Positions 1 to 5,451 of a stretch of DNA of 6,301 nt are shown one piece after another. Every line of letters starts with the position of its first letter. The stretch's first letter is position 1. The notes under the pieces were generated by a model, which did not search any database, was not told the origin of the DNA, and saw only the letters and a program-made list of their open reading frames with translations. A program made the position numbers and the translations under genes. Source of the stretch: Clostridia bacterium (GTDB taxonomy: Bacteria > Bacillota_A > Clostridia > Oscillospirales > Butyricicoccaceae); contig JAFOHJ010000088.1 in NCBI GenBank assembly GCA_017421885.1, forward strand, positions 1 through 6,301. The letters are read 5' to 3'.

Positions 1-1
1 G

Positions 2-322
2 ATCGACAGTCTGACGGCCAACTTGGATAAGATGTACATGGATCGGCTGACCGGACTGCTGGCAGAAGCTGACTTCGAGCGCATTTATCAGCGGGTCAAG
101 ATGGAGCGCAGTTCTCTGGAAGAAAAGCTGAAGGAGCAGGAAGCACAAAAGAAAAGCCCGGTCAGCACCGAAGACCGAGCCAGAGAACTGGTTCAACAGT
201 TTCTGGATTCAGCCTACACCAGTCGAGAGCTTCTGGTCAGTCTCATTGAGCGAGTAGAATTGACCGAGGACAAACAAATTATCATCAAATTCCGCTTCCG
301 TGAACTGGAAGCAATTTCTTAG
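2..322 (+). CDS. Large serine recombinase, C-terminal fragment (5' end outside window)
   Basis: The reading frame is open from the first bases, so the gene begins left of the window and only about 106 residues of its C-terminal end are visible. The pattern matches the tail of large serine recombinases that integrate and excise conjugative or phage-like elements. It has a helical segment with 'MYMDRLTGLLAEADF' (the usual 'lY.dkl.G.is...F' stretch), then a charged coiled-coil region, then a final strand-rich part ending in 'LIERVELTEDKQIIIKFRF', which resembles the common 'V.kI.v.edk.i.I.frf' ending of the family. The catalytic serine domain and zinc ribbon must lie upstream and cannot be checked. 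Codon use is more mixed than in the genes to the right, consistent with a transferred origin. Being the terminal gene of such elements is common, so an element end probably lies just downstream. The family call is fairly sure; the element type is unknown. Confidence 0.85.
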   Translation: MDSLTANLDKMYMDRLTGLLAEADFERIYQRVKMERSSLEEKLKEQEAQKKSPVSTEDRARELVQQFLDSAYTSRELLVSLIERVELTEDKQIIIKFRFRELEAIS

Positions 323-341
323 GGCAAATCGTTTACAATAG

Positions 342-410
342 GCGGGGCGGAATGTATCCCGGATCGAGAAAAAGGCGCTGGAGAAATTGAGAGCCCTTTT
401 TGAGGCATGA
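342..410 (+). pseudogene. Possible 3' remnant of a gene truncated by element integration
   Basis: Reading codons from 342 to the TGA at 408-410 gives 22 residues ending 'RIEKKALEKLRALFEA', which looks like a genuine amphipathic helical C-terminus. It has no start codon or ribosome binding site and an in-frame TAG at 339-341 closes it upstream. Its frame differs from that of the recombinase. It ends right before a strong hairpin terminator, as a real gene would. My inference is that a serine recombinase element inserted into or near the 3' end of a resident gene and left this tail. It could also be chance coding-like sequence; the piece is too short to assign to a family. Confidence 0.3.
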
Positions 411-411
411 A

Positions 412-438
412 AAATGCCCGGAGTTCATCCGGGCATTT
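412..438. terminator. Bidirectional intrinsic terminator
   Basis: A perfect 10-bp stem, AAATGCCCGG (412-421) and CCGGGCATTT (429-438), encloses a 7-nt loop. On the plus strand the stem ends in TTT and is followed by CGTTTT; on the minus strand it ends in a run of T's (complement of 411-415). It sits 18 bp beyond the stop codon of the minus-strand flavoprotein gene and just after the plus-strand remnant ending at 410, so it can terminate transcription from both sides. Confidence 0.8.
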
Positions 439-456
439 CGTTTTATTAAGATATTA

Positions 457-2478
457 TCAGATGTTATTTGCTGCGTTATAGGCTGTGCGGATAGCCGATG
501 CGATGTCGGCGGTGCGCTCGCCCGAGCAGTCGCCGATAAAGCGAACAGGAACCTTTATGCCTTCGGCATCAAATGTGTTTTTAACCGAGCCGACTGCCAT
601 AACGATATGGTCGCAGGAAACTGTGACCGCTTCTCCTGTCTTGACATTCACGGCATGGACCGCACCCTTTTCGATGCGCTCGACGCGTGTTTCGGTGTGC
701 ATTGCTGCTCCGCCCTTTTCAAGGCTCTGGATCATATAAAGACGTGCGGCACCGTTCTCTGTAGATGCGATCTTGTCCAGCATCTCGATGATGGCCACCT
801 CGCAGCCCTGCGCCATGAGATATTCGGCTGTTTCTGCACCAACCAATCCGCCGCCGATAACGGCACACTTGCCCTTAAGCTCGACCTTCTCGTCAAGAAC
901 ATCCCATGCCGAAACCACTTCCGCACCGTCGGTGCCGGGCAGGTTCAGCATATGGTTATGAGCGCCTACAGCCACAAGAACAGCGTCAAAACCATTGAGC
1001 TCTTCGGCCGTAGGAACCGTGTTCATTCTGAAGCTTACGTTATCCATAAGCGGCAGAGTCAGTTCATAATACTCAACGGCTCTGAGGATCTCGGCCTTGC
1101 GGGGAGGCACTGCCGCCAGATGGATCTGTCCGCCAATATAATCTTCTTTTTCGAATATTGTTACCGAATAGCCGCGCTTTGCAGCAACTCTTGCTGCCTC
1201 AAGGCCCGCAATACCGGCACCGACGACAGCGACCGTCTTTTCACCCTCGCCGGGCTTCATGAAGATGGTTCCCTCGTCGCCGTTCTCGGCATTGAGAACA
1301 CAGGAGAGATATCTGCGGCTCTGCAGGGCATCTACGCATCCCTTGTTGCAGTTGAGGCACTCGCGGATCGGCTCTCCCGCTTCGATCTTATTCGCGATAT
1401 CGGGGTCACACAGCAGGCTTCTGCCGTAACCTACGATGTCGGCTCTGCCCTGCTCGAGGATCTCTTCGCCGTTTTCGACTGAAACCACGCGTCCAACGGT
1501 TGCAACAGGAATAGAAACTGCTGCCTTGATCTTTTCGCATACGGGCAGTGTCCAGTTATACGCGATCGAGCCCATGGGAGGGATGGTGTCGCCCATGTTA
1601 CCAGTGTGGTTAGCCTGAGCCGCCTGGATCATATGTACGCCGGCCTTTTCCAGAAGCTGTGCAAACATAACAGCCTCATCTTCCTCAAGGCCACCCTTAC
1701 CGCGGAGGCTGCCGTCAGGGTTGATGGTGACAAGAGGCAGCTTATACTCGATCATCATATCAGGAGCCGCTTCTTTAATAGCCTCGACCACCTCAAGCGC
1801 AAATCTTACGCGGTTTTCAAAACATCCGCCATAAATATCGTTCCTGTGGTTGAGCTGTGTCGAGCAGAGTGTGCCCAGCAGACGGTCGCCGTGGACCTCG
1901 ATGGCATCGACTCCGGCTTCCTGAGCTCTGCGCGCGCAGTCGGCGATCAGCTTCTTGATATTGGCCATTGTTTCGTGCGAGACCTCGGTAGTAAAATGCT
2001 CCATATCATGGTCAAGTTTAGCATAAGCCTCCTTGCCTACCGCGCCGCTTTCGGCCATCTTCTTTCCAAAGGTCTCCATGTCGCCTGCCGCCTTGGCTGC
2101 CTGTGCCTCGCCTGCCAGCGCACGGCTGCGGTTGATAAGGGCGCCTACAGCCATTACATCATACTCGGGATGGAAGATCTGAAGGCCCAGCTTGCTTCCG
2201 TGGGAATGCAGAGCATCGGCAAGAGCTTTGAATGAAGGGATCTGGCTGTCGTCAAAAAGCTTGGGTGTGGGCGAAAAGGTGCGCACAGGCGATACGTCGC
2301 CCATTACGATGTATCCAACGCCGCCCTTTGCAAGGCGCTCGTAGAAATTAAGGCTTCTGGGGCCGATAGATCCGTCGCGTTCCTCATAACCTGTGGTCAG
2401 AGGGGGGAACATGATTCGGTTTTTAAGCTCGAGAGGTCCTACCTTGATAGGCTTGAGCAGCGGAGAGTTTGCAGACAT
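457..2478 (-). CDS. bilR: Old Yellow Enzyme-family Fe-S flavoprotein reductase, probable bilirubin reductase BilR (long form)
   Basis: This is a 673-residue cytoplasmic reductase with the build of 2,4-dienoyl-CoA reductase, BaiCD/BaiH and 2-enoate reductases. An N-terminal FMN TIM barrel spans about residues 5-365 (YGG at 216-218, GR at 352-353). 4Fe-4S cysteines are C374, C377, C381 and C393 (C-x2-C-x3-C-x11-C). FAD and NAD(P) domains follow, with GAGIAG at 420-425, GGGLVG at 542-547 and the FAD-closing IGD at 648-650. Where relatives read 'EGYL' or 'HGYL' with the catalytic Tyr, this protein reads HGDR at 196-199 followed by LLGTLCSTQLNHR. From memory, HGDR is the motif reported as diagnostic of gut bilirubin reductases that convert bilirubin to urobilinogen; the substrate is therefore inferred, not shown. 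The usual HAGR-like FMN loop is HPEYD (103-107), and a charged helical insert spans about 108-165. AAAGGAAG (2488-2495) lies 9 nt before the ATG, supporting this start. It is transcribed alone, divergent from the M42 peptidase gene. An OYE reductase for another substrate is the alternative. Confidence 0.75.
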   Translation of the reverse strand: MSANSPLLKPIKVGPLELKNRIMFPPLTTGYEERDGSIGPRSLNFYERLAKGGVGYIVMGDVSPVRTFSPTPKLFDDSQIPSFKALADALHSHGSKLGLQIFHPEYDVMAVGALINRSRALAGEAQAAKAAGDMETFGKKMAESGAVGKEAYAKLDHDMEHFTTEVSHETMANIKKLIADCARRAQEAGVDAIEVHGDRLLGTLCSTQLNHRNDIYGGCFENRVRFALEVVEAIKEAAPDMMIEYKLPLVTINPDGSLRGKGGLEEDEAVMFAQLLEKAGVHMIQAAQANHTGNMGDTIPPMGSIAYNWTLPVCEKIKAAVSIPVATVGRVVSVENGEEILEQGRADIVGYGRSLLCDPDIANKIEAGEPIRECLNCNKGCVDALQSRRYLSCVLNAENGDEGTIFMKPGEGEKTVAVVGAGIAGLEAARVAAKRGYSVTIFEKEDYIGGQIHLAAVPPRKAEILRAVEYYELTLPLMDNVSFRMNTVPTAEELNGFDAVLVAVGAHNHMLNLPGTDGAEVVSAWDVLDEKVELKGKCAVIGGGLVGAETAEYLMAQGCEVAIIEMLDKIASTENGAARLYMIQSLEKGGAAMHTETRVERIEKGAVHAVNVKTGEAVTVSCDHIVMAVGSVKNTFDAEGIKVPVRFIGDCSGERTADIASAIRTAYNAANNI

Positions 2479-2676
2479 AGTCGTGACTTCCTTTCATTTT
2501 ATGATGCCCTGCGGCTTCTTTTATACTCAGTCTAACACATCTGCCCCGCCTGCCACCAGTCCTAATATATATACACTTATCCATAGCTTTTTTCTATCCG
2601 CCGCTTATGCTCATTCAGTTAAAGAATTTACTAAGTTTTATTGCCTTTTTCTTTAGTTTATGGCATTATATAGATG

Positions 2677-2682
2677 TATAAT
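2677..2682 (+). promoter_or_regulatory. -10 box of the M42 peptidase promoter
   Basis: A consensus TATAAT lies 40 bp before the peptidase ATG. The -35 region (about 2652-2659, TTTAGTTT) is weak, and the spacing is approximate. The 243-bp divergent region 2479-2721 must also hold the promoter of the bilR-like gene, but on that strand I see only AT-rich candidates (for example the complement of 2564-2569, TATATT) without a convincing -35 box. Confidence 0.5.
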
Positions 2683-2721
2683 CTCTTTGCCGTAAAGGCA
2701 ATGTAATAAAGGAGAAAGATC

Positions 2722-3750
2722 ATGAAGGAAGTTTATAAGTCCTATATGCTCGAGCAGCTCGAGAAGCTGCTTTCCATCGACAGCCCCACAGGCTATACAG
2801 CCGATGTCCAGAAGTATCTCTGCGAAGAGATCACACGCCTCGGCTACACACCCGAGTGCCTCCACAAGGGCGGCGTAAGAGCTGACCTGGGCGGCGAGGG
2901 CAACGGCCTGATGATGTTCGCTCACTGCGACACACTGGGCGCTATCGTAAGCTCGATCAAGCCCAACGGCAGGCTGGTCGTTTCCCGCATCGGCGGCCTC
3001 AACCCCAACAACGTTGAGACAGAGCTGGTAAAGGTCCACACAAGATTCGGCGGCAGCTATGAAGGCACATTCCAGGTCCCCAATGCTTCTTCCCACGTTA
3101 ATGCCGACATCAACAAGGCTCGTTCCTTCGAGAGCAACCTCGAAGTAGTTCTCGACGAGTTTGTCAACTCGGCTGAAGATGTTAAGGCTCTGGGCATCGA
3201 CCGCGGCGACTTTGTTGCAGTCAACCCCGCTTTCACAGTAACATCCAAGGGCTTCATCAAGAGCCGCTTCCTCGACGACAAGGCTTCGGCAGCTGTTCTG
3301 CTGACATATGCCAAGTACCTCAAGGACGAAGGCATCACCCCCTCCCGCAAGGTCGTTATCATGTTCTCGATGTATGAAGAAGTCGGCCACGGCGCAGCTT
3401 GTGGCGTTCCCGAAGGCATCAACGATGTTCTGGCAGTCGACATGGGCTGCGTAGGCGATGGCCTCGGCTGCAAGGAAGAGATGGTCTCCATCTGTGCTAA
3501 GGACTCGGGCGGCCCCTACAACTACGACATGACAACCGACCTCATCAAGGTCGCCAAGGAGAACAACATCAACTATGCAGTTGATATCTACAACTTCTAT
3601 GGCTCCGACGTTGAAGTCACACTTAAGGCAGGCTATGACGTCCGCCATGCCCTCATCGGCCCCGGCGTTTATGCTTCCCACGGTTATGAGAGAACACATG
3701 TAGACGGCCTCGTTGCTACATTTGACCTCATCAAGAACTATATCGGCTAA
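2722..3750 (+). CDS. M42 family metallopeptidase (glutamyl aminopeptidase/FrvX-like)
   Basis: This 342-residue protein, of usual length for the family, is a cytosolic dinuclear metal-dependent aminopeptidase of the tetrahedral TET type, which trims N-terminal residues from peptides. Visible motifs are H68 and D70 in AHCDTLG, the bridging Asp in SRFLDDKAS (D185/D186), the catalytic Glu and metal-binding Glu at E219-E220 in MYEEVGHG, D240 in AVDMG, and H320 in ASHGYERTH. The complete metal set indicates an active enzyme. Residues about 78-170 form the inserted dimerisation/PDZ-like domain typical of M42. GGAG at 2711-2714 lies 7 nt before the ATG. The gene stands alone between a divergent flavoprotein gene and a convergent merR gene, with a strong terminator after it. 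Its exact peptide specificity (Glu/Asp or broad) cannot be read from the sequence, and no functional link to its neighbours is evident. Confidence 0.93.
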   Translation: MKEVYKSYMLEQLEKLLSIDSPTGYTADVQKYLCEEITRLGYTPECLHKGGVRADLGGEGNGLMMFAHCDTLGAIVSSIKPNGRLVVSRIGGLNPNNVETELVKVHTRFGGSYEGTFQVPNASSHVNADINKARSFESNLEVVLDEFVNSAEDVKALGIDRGDFVAVNPAFTVTSKGFIKSRFLDDKASAAVLLTYAKYLKDEGITPSRKVVIMFSMYEEVGHGAACGVPEGINDVLAVDMGCVGDGLGCKEEMVSICAKDSGGPYNYDMTTDLIKVAKENNINYAVDIYNFYGSDVEVTLKAGYDVRHALIGPGVYASHGYERTHVDGLVATFDLIKNYIG

Positions 3751-3761
3751 TCAAGGCCATA

Positions 3762-3800
3762 AAAAACGGGTACACGATCTGTGTACCCGTTTTTATTTTT
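3762..3800. terminator. Bidirectional intrinsic terminator between convergent peptidase and merR genes
   Basis: A perfect 14-bp stem pairs AAAAACGGGTACAC (3762-3775) with GTGTACCCGTTTTT (3781-3794) around a GATCT loop. T-runs follow on both strands (plus: TTTTTATTTTT; minus: complement of A's 3761-3766). It begins 11 bp past the peptidase stop. The merR stop codon (3799-3801) lies within its T-tract side, so one hairpin serves both genes. Confidence 0.93.
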
Positions 3801-4314
3801 AATTATTTGCAGCGCGTGCGCTTACCTTCTCTGCCCTTACCTTCTGGAGGACACTGCAGGCCGATTCGACACACACCATATCTCTGCCCTCCTGATGCTC
3901 TCCCGGAACATTCACAACTCCGCAGGGGGTCTTGTGAATGTCGCAGGTGCCGGCCTCAAGAGCCGTTTCGTAATACCAGTGCTTATAGTCGAGCACCTTA
4001 AGGGTGTTCTCCAGCTGCTCTATCTGTTGCCTTACATTCTCGCGCTGACGGTCGATAAGTTCGAGACGCTGGGCAATGGTCTCGTCGCCCTGAGTGTCAA
4101 GGCTTACAAACACGGCGATATCCTTTATGGGCATACCTGTCTTTTTAAGATGCTCGATGGTAACCAGCCACTCAACATCTTCGTCCTTAAAACGTCTTAC
4201 ACCGCCGTCGGTGCGCTCGACAAAGGGCAGCAGGCCCTCTTTATCATAATATCTCAGTGTGGATGTGGCCACGCCGAGGATCTTTGCCATTTCGCCTATA
4301 GAATAATATGCCAT
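3799..4314 (-). CDS. MerR-family transcriptional regulator with cysteine-containing C-terminal tail
   Basis: This is a 171-residue DNA-binding regulator. Residues 3-70 form the winged helix-turn-helix: YSIGEMAKILGVATSTLRYYD, then the wing with GVRRFKDEDVEWL. A coiled-coil dimerisation helix follows at about 75-110, ending in the 'YKHWYYETALEAGT' stretch (110-123) common to many Firmicutes MerR proteins. The C-terminal 48 residues are unusual in carrying four cysteines (C124, C131, C148, C153) that could sense metal, thiol or electrophile stress, though no effector can be assigned. CTCCTTT at 4323-4329 (AAAGGAG on the coding strand) lies 8 nt before the ATG. A 7-2-7 dyad between its -10 box and start codon suggests autoregulation, and a similar site sits upstream of the promoter of the 4414-4866 gene. 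It converges with the M42 peptidase gene. The MerR family assignment is certain; targets are inferred. Confidence 0.93.
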   Translation of the reverse strand: MAYYSIGEMAKILGVATSTLRYYDKEGLLPFVERTDGGVRRFKDEDVEWLVTIEHLKKTGMPIKDIAVFVSLDTQGDETIAQRLELIDRQRENVRQQIEQLENTLKVLDYKHWYYETALEAGTCDIHKTPCGVVNVPGEHQEGRDMVCVESACSVLQKVRAEKVSARAANN

Positions 4315-4327
4315 AAGACATTCTCCT

Positions 4328-4343
4328 TTAAAGTTTACTTTAA
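4328..4343. promoter_or_regulatory. Operator-like dyad, putative MerR autoregulatory site
   Basis: TTAAAGT-TT-ACTTTAA is a perfect 7-bp inverted repeat with a 2-bp centre, the size and symmetry of MerR-family operators. It covers the expected transcription start of merR, beginning 4 bp after the -10 box, and its other end touches the ribosome binding site. A bound dimer there would be expected to block transcription, hence inferred autorepression. Confidence 0.6.
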
Positions 4344-4347
4344 GTTC

Positions 4348-4376
4348 ATTCTATCAGAACAAAACGGCTTAGTCAA
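4348..4376 (-). promoter_or_regulatory. Promoter of the merR gene
   Basis: On the minus strand, -35 TTGACT (complement of 4371-4376) and -10 TAGAAT (complement of 4348-4353) are separated by exactly 17 bp. The spacing is that of an ordinary sigma-A promoter, not the stretched 19-20 bp spacer of classical MerR-activated promoters. The start codon is 33 bp downstream of the -10 box. Confidence 0.75.
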
Positions 4377-4384
4377 CACAATAA

Positions 4385-4408
4385 AGGCTCTGCCCATAGG
4401 CAGAGCCT
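4385..4408 (-). terminator. Intrinsic terminator of the 4414-4866 gene
   Basis: A perfect 10-bp stem AGGCTCTGCC (4385-4394) and GGCAGAGCCT (4399-4408) with a 4-nt loop begins 5 bp after the stop codon of the upstream minus-strand gene. On the coding strand it is followed by TTATTGTG, a short T-rich tract. It lies directly before the -35 box of merR and separates the two transcription units. Confidence 0.75.
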
Positions 4409-4413
4409 GATCT

Positions 4414-4866
4414 TTAATTATTAGCTTCTTCCACAAGCCTGTAGATGAAATAGTTCATCTCTTCGGTGTCGCCGAGGTTATGTTTGAACCATCTTCCCTC
4501 AAGGGTGTAAAAACGCTGAACTCCGGGAGCCGCGTTTATAACCACGCCGCCTTCAAGGCCATCTATAACGATCGAATATCCCTTATCCTCGGGTGTGATC
4601 GCCTTATCCTTAAGGCTCAGTCCGCGTGTTTCAAGCTCGTCGAGAGCCTCAAACAGCCTGAACTTCTGCTCGGCATCCAGCTCGATGGTTTCGACATTTC
4701 CGTAATAGGGCTTTACCGTCACCGTGATGTTATCCAGCGCCTGAGGAGGAATATCGTCGAACCTTACCGATCTCTCAAAGTCAAATGCCACAGCCAGGAC
4801 AAAAACTGCAGCCGCCAGAACCAGAACAGCGGGAACGATAAGCCTCTTTATCCATTTCTTCATCAT
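4414..4866 (-). CDS. Small membrane-anchored protein of unknown function
   Basis: This is a 150-residue protein that I do not recognise. It starts with MMKKWIKR, a positively charged cytoplasmic tip, followed by one hydrophobic segment (about residues 9-28), which acts as a signal anchor or uncleaved signal peptide. There is no lipobox cysteine, nor any cysteine at all. The remaining roughly 120 residues are soluble and acidic, predicted to face outside, with alternating strand-like stretches (ITVTVKPYYG, YSIVIDGLEGGVVINA) suggesting a small beta-rich domain. The coding-strand ribosome binding site AAAGGAGC ends about 9 nt before the ATG; a second ATG follows immediately in frame. It has its own strong promoter and terminator. 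The dyad beside its promoter hints at control by the neighbouring MerR regulator. Confidence 0.85.
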   Translation of the reverse strand: MMKKWIKRLIVPAVLVLAAAVFVLAVAFDFERSVRFDDIPPQALDNITVTVKPYYGNVETIELDAEQKFRLFEALDELETRGLSLKDKAITPEDKGYSIVIDGLEGGVVINAAPGVQRFYTLEGRWFKHNLGDTEEMNYFIYRLVEEANN

Positions 4867-4897
4867 GTTTTTCAGCTCCTTTTCTTTTTATGATTCA

Positions 4898-4926
4898 ATT
4901 ATACATTACGCTCTCTCGTTTGTCTA
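4898..4926 (-). promoter_or_regulatory. Promoter of the membrane-anchored protein gene
   Basis: On the minus strand, -35 TAGACA (complement of 4921-4926) and -10 TATAAT (complement of 4898-4903) have a 17-bp spacer, near consensus for the housekeeping sigma factor. The start codon is 31 bp further on. Confidence 0.75.
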
Positions 4927-4929
4927 CCA

Positions 4930-4945
4930 GTTAAGTATACTTTAA
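4930..4945. promoter_or_regulatory. Second operator-like dyad matching the merR site
   Basis: GTTAAGT-AT-ACTTTAA contains the perfect palindrome AAGTATACTT and matches the merR operator candidate at 13 of 16 positions, with one half-site (ACTTTAA) identical. It sits 3 bp upstream of the -35 box of the 4414-4866 gene, in the space between that gene and yccF. Position upstream of -35 would suit activation or weak repression; no binding is shown. Confidence 0.45.
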
Positions 4946-4969
4946 TCCGTTTTAATCTTCTTTTAAGCT

Positions 4970-5329
4970 TTACATCACCCTCGAGCCGAAGGGCAGGATG
5001 GCCAGCCTTGCCAACTTGAAATGCTGAAGGCCGAAAGGGATGCCCACGACCGTCAGGCAGAGTGCTGCGCCAATCATAAGGTGCAGTCCTGCAAGCTCGA
5101 TCCCGCCAAAGGCCAGCCACAAGACATTGAGCAGCAGCGAGCCGGCTCCACCGCCGAAAAACACTTCACGGCCGAAAGGCACAAGGCTCATGACTGCGAA
5201 CTTGAAGCACTGGGTGCCCACAGGCAGGCCAACGATCGTGACCGACCATAAAAGGCCGATCATTGCCCATGCAGCCGCTACCAGCCAGCCTCCGAGAAGA
5301 ATCCACACAAGGTTCATAAGAATTGTCAA
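4970..5329 (-). CDS. yccF: YccF-family inner membrane protein
   Basis: This 119-residue protein is made of two similar YccF repeats. The first is 'N-L-V-W-I-L-L-G-G ... VGLPVGTQCFKFAVMSLVPFGREV' and the second 'N-V-L-W-L-A-F-G-G ... VGIPFGLQHFKLARLAILPFGSRV'. Each repeat has long hydrophobic membrane segments followed by the conserved GxPxG...K....PFG motif seen in E. coli YccF. The molecular function of the family is not established. The start is TTG at 5327-5329: this places the N-terminus in register with E. coli YccF (14 residues up to the first GG), and AAGGGG (complement of 5341-5346) lies 11 nt upstream. The only alternative, ATG at 5315-5317, is 23 nt from that site. The gene is divergent from rarA. 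A TATAAT on the minus strand (complement of 5394-5399) may be its -10 box, but I see no good -35. Confidence 0.9.
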   Translation of the reverse strand: MTILMNLVWILLGGWLVAAAWAMIGLLWSVTIVGLPVGTQCFKFAVMSLVPFGREVFFGGGAGSLLLNVLWLAFGGIELAGLHLMIGAALCLTVVGIPFGLQHFKLARLAILPFGSRVM

Positions 5330-5407
5330 CTTTACATTTCCCCTTTTATATTATGTTTGTTTTTGATGGATATACCGTTTTTCTTTCTCTGTAATTATAG
5401 ACCATGT

Positions 5408-5418
5408 TATGTTATAAT
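5408..5418 (+). promoter_or_regulatory. Extended -10 promoter of rarA
   Basis: TATGTTATAAT is a perfect extended -10 element (TRTGN plus TATAAT). It lies 33 bp before the rarA ATG and has only a poor -35 match near 5390-5395, which extended -10 promoters can tolerate. Confidence 0.65.
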
Positions 5419-5451
5419 TGTTCCTAAAGAAAGATTAAATGGAGGTTAAAA

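Noticed and set aside
400..1482. 360-residue open frame on the plus strand
   Set aside because: It lies opposite the bilR-like gene, which has full domain motifs; the product is cysteine-rich and unlike any family, a typical antisense shadow of GC-rich codons.
2619..2635. TTAAAGAATTTACTAAG in the bilR/M42 divergent region as a third MerR operator
   Set aside because: It matches only about 11 of 17 positions of the merR operator and lacks dyad symmetry, so a link between the MerR regulator and the bilR-like gene is not supported by sequence.
2687..2701. Small hairpin TTGCC-GTAAA-GGCAA in the M42 peptidase leader
   Set aside because: A 5-bp stem with no T-run or conserved motif is expected by chance; not a credible riboswitch or attenuator.
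2653..3699. 348-residue open frame on the minus strand
   Set aside because: It is the complement of the M42 peptidase gene; no ribosome binding site or recognisable domains, and the peptidase has its complete metal-binding set.
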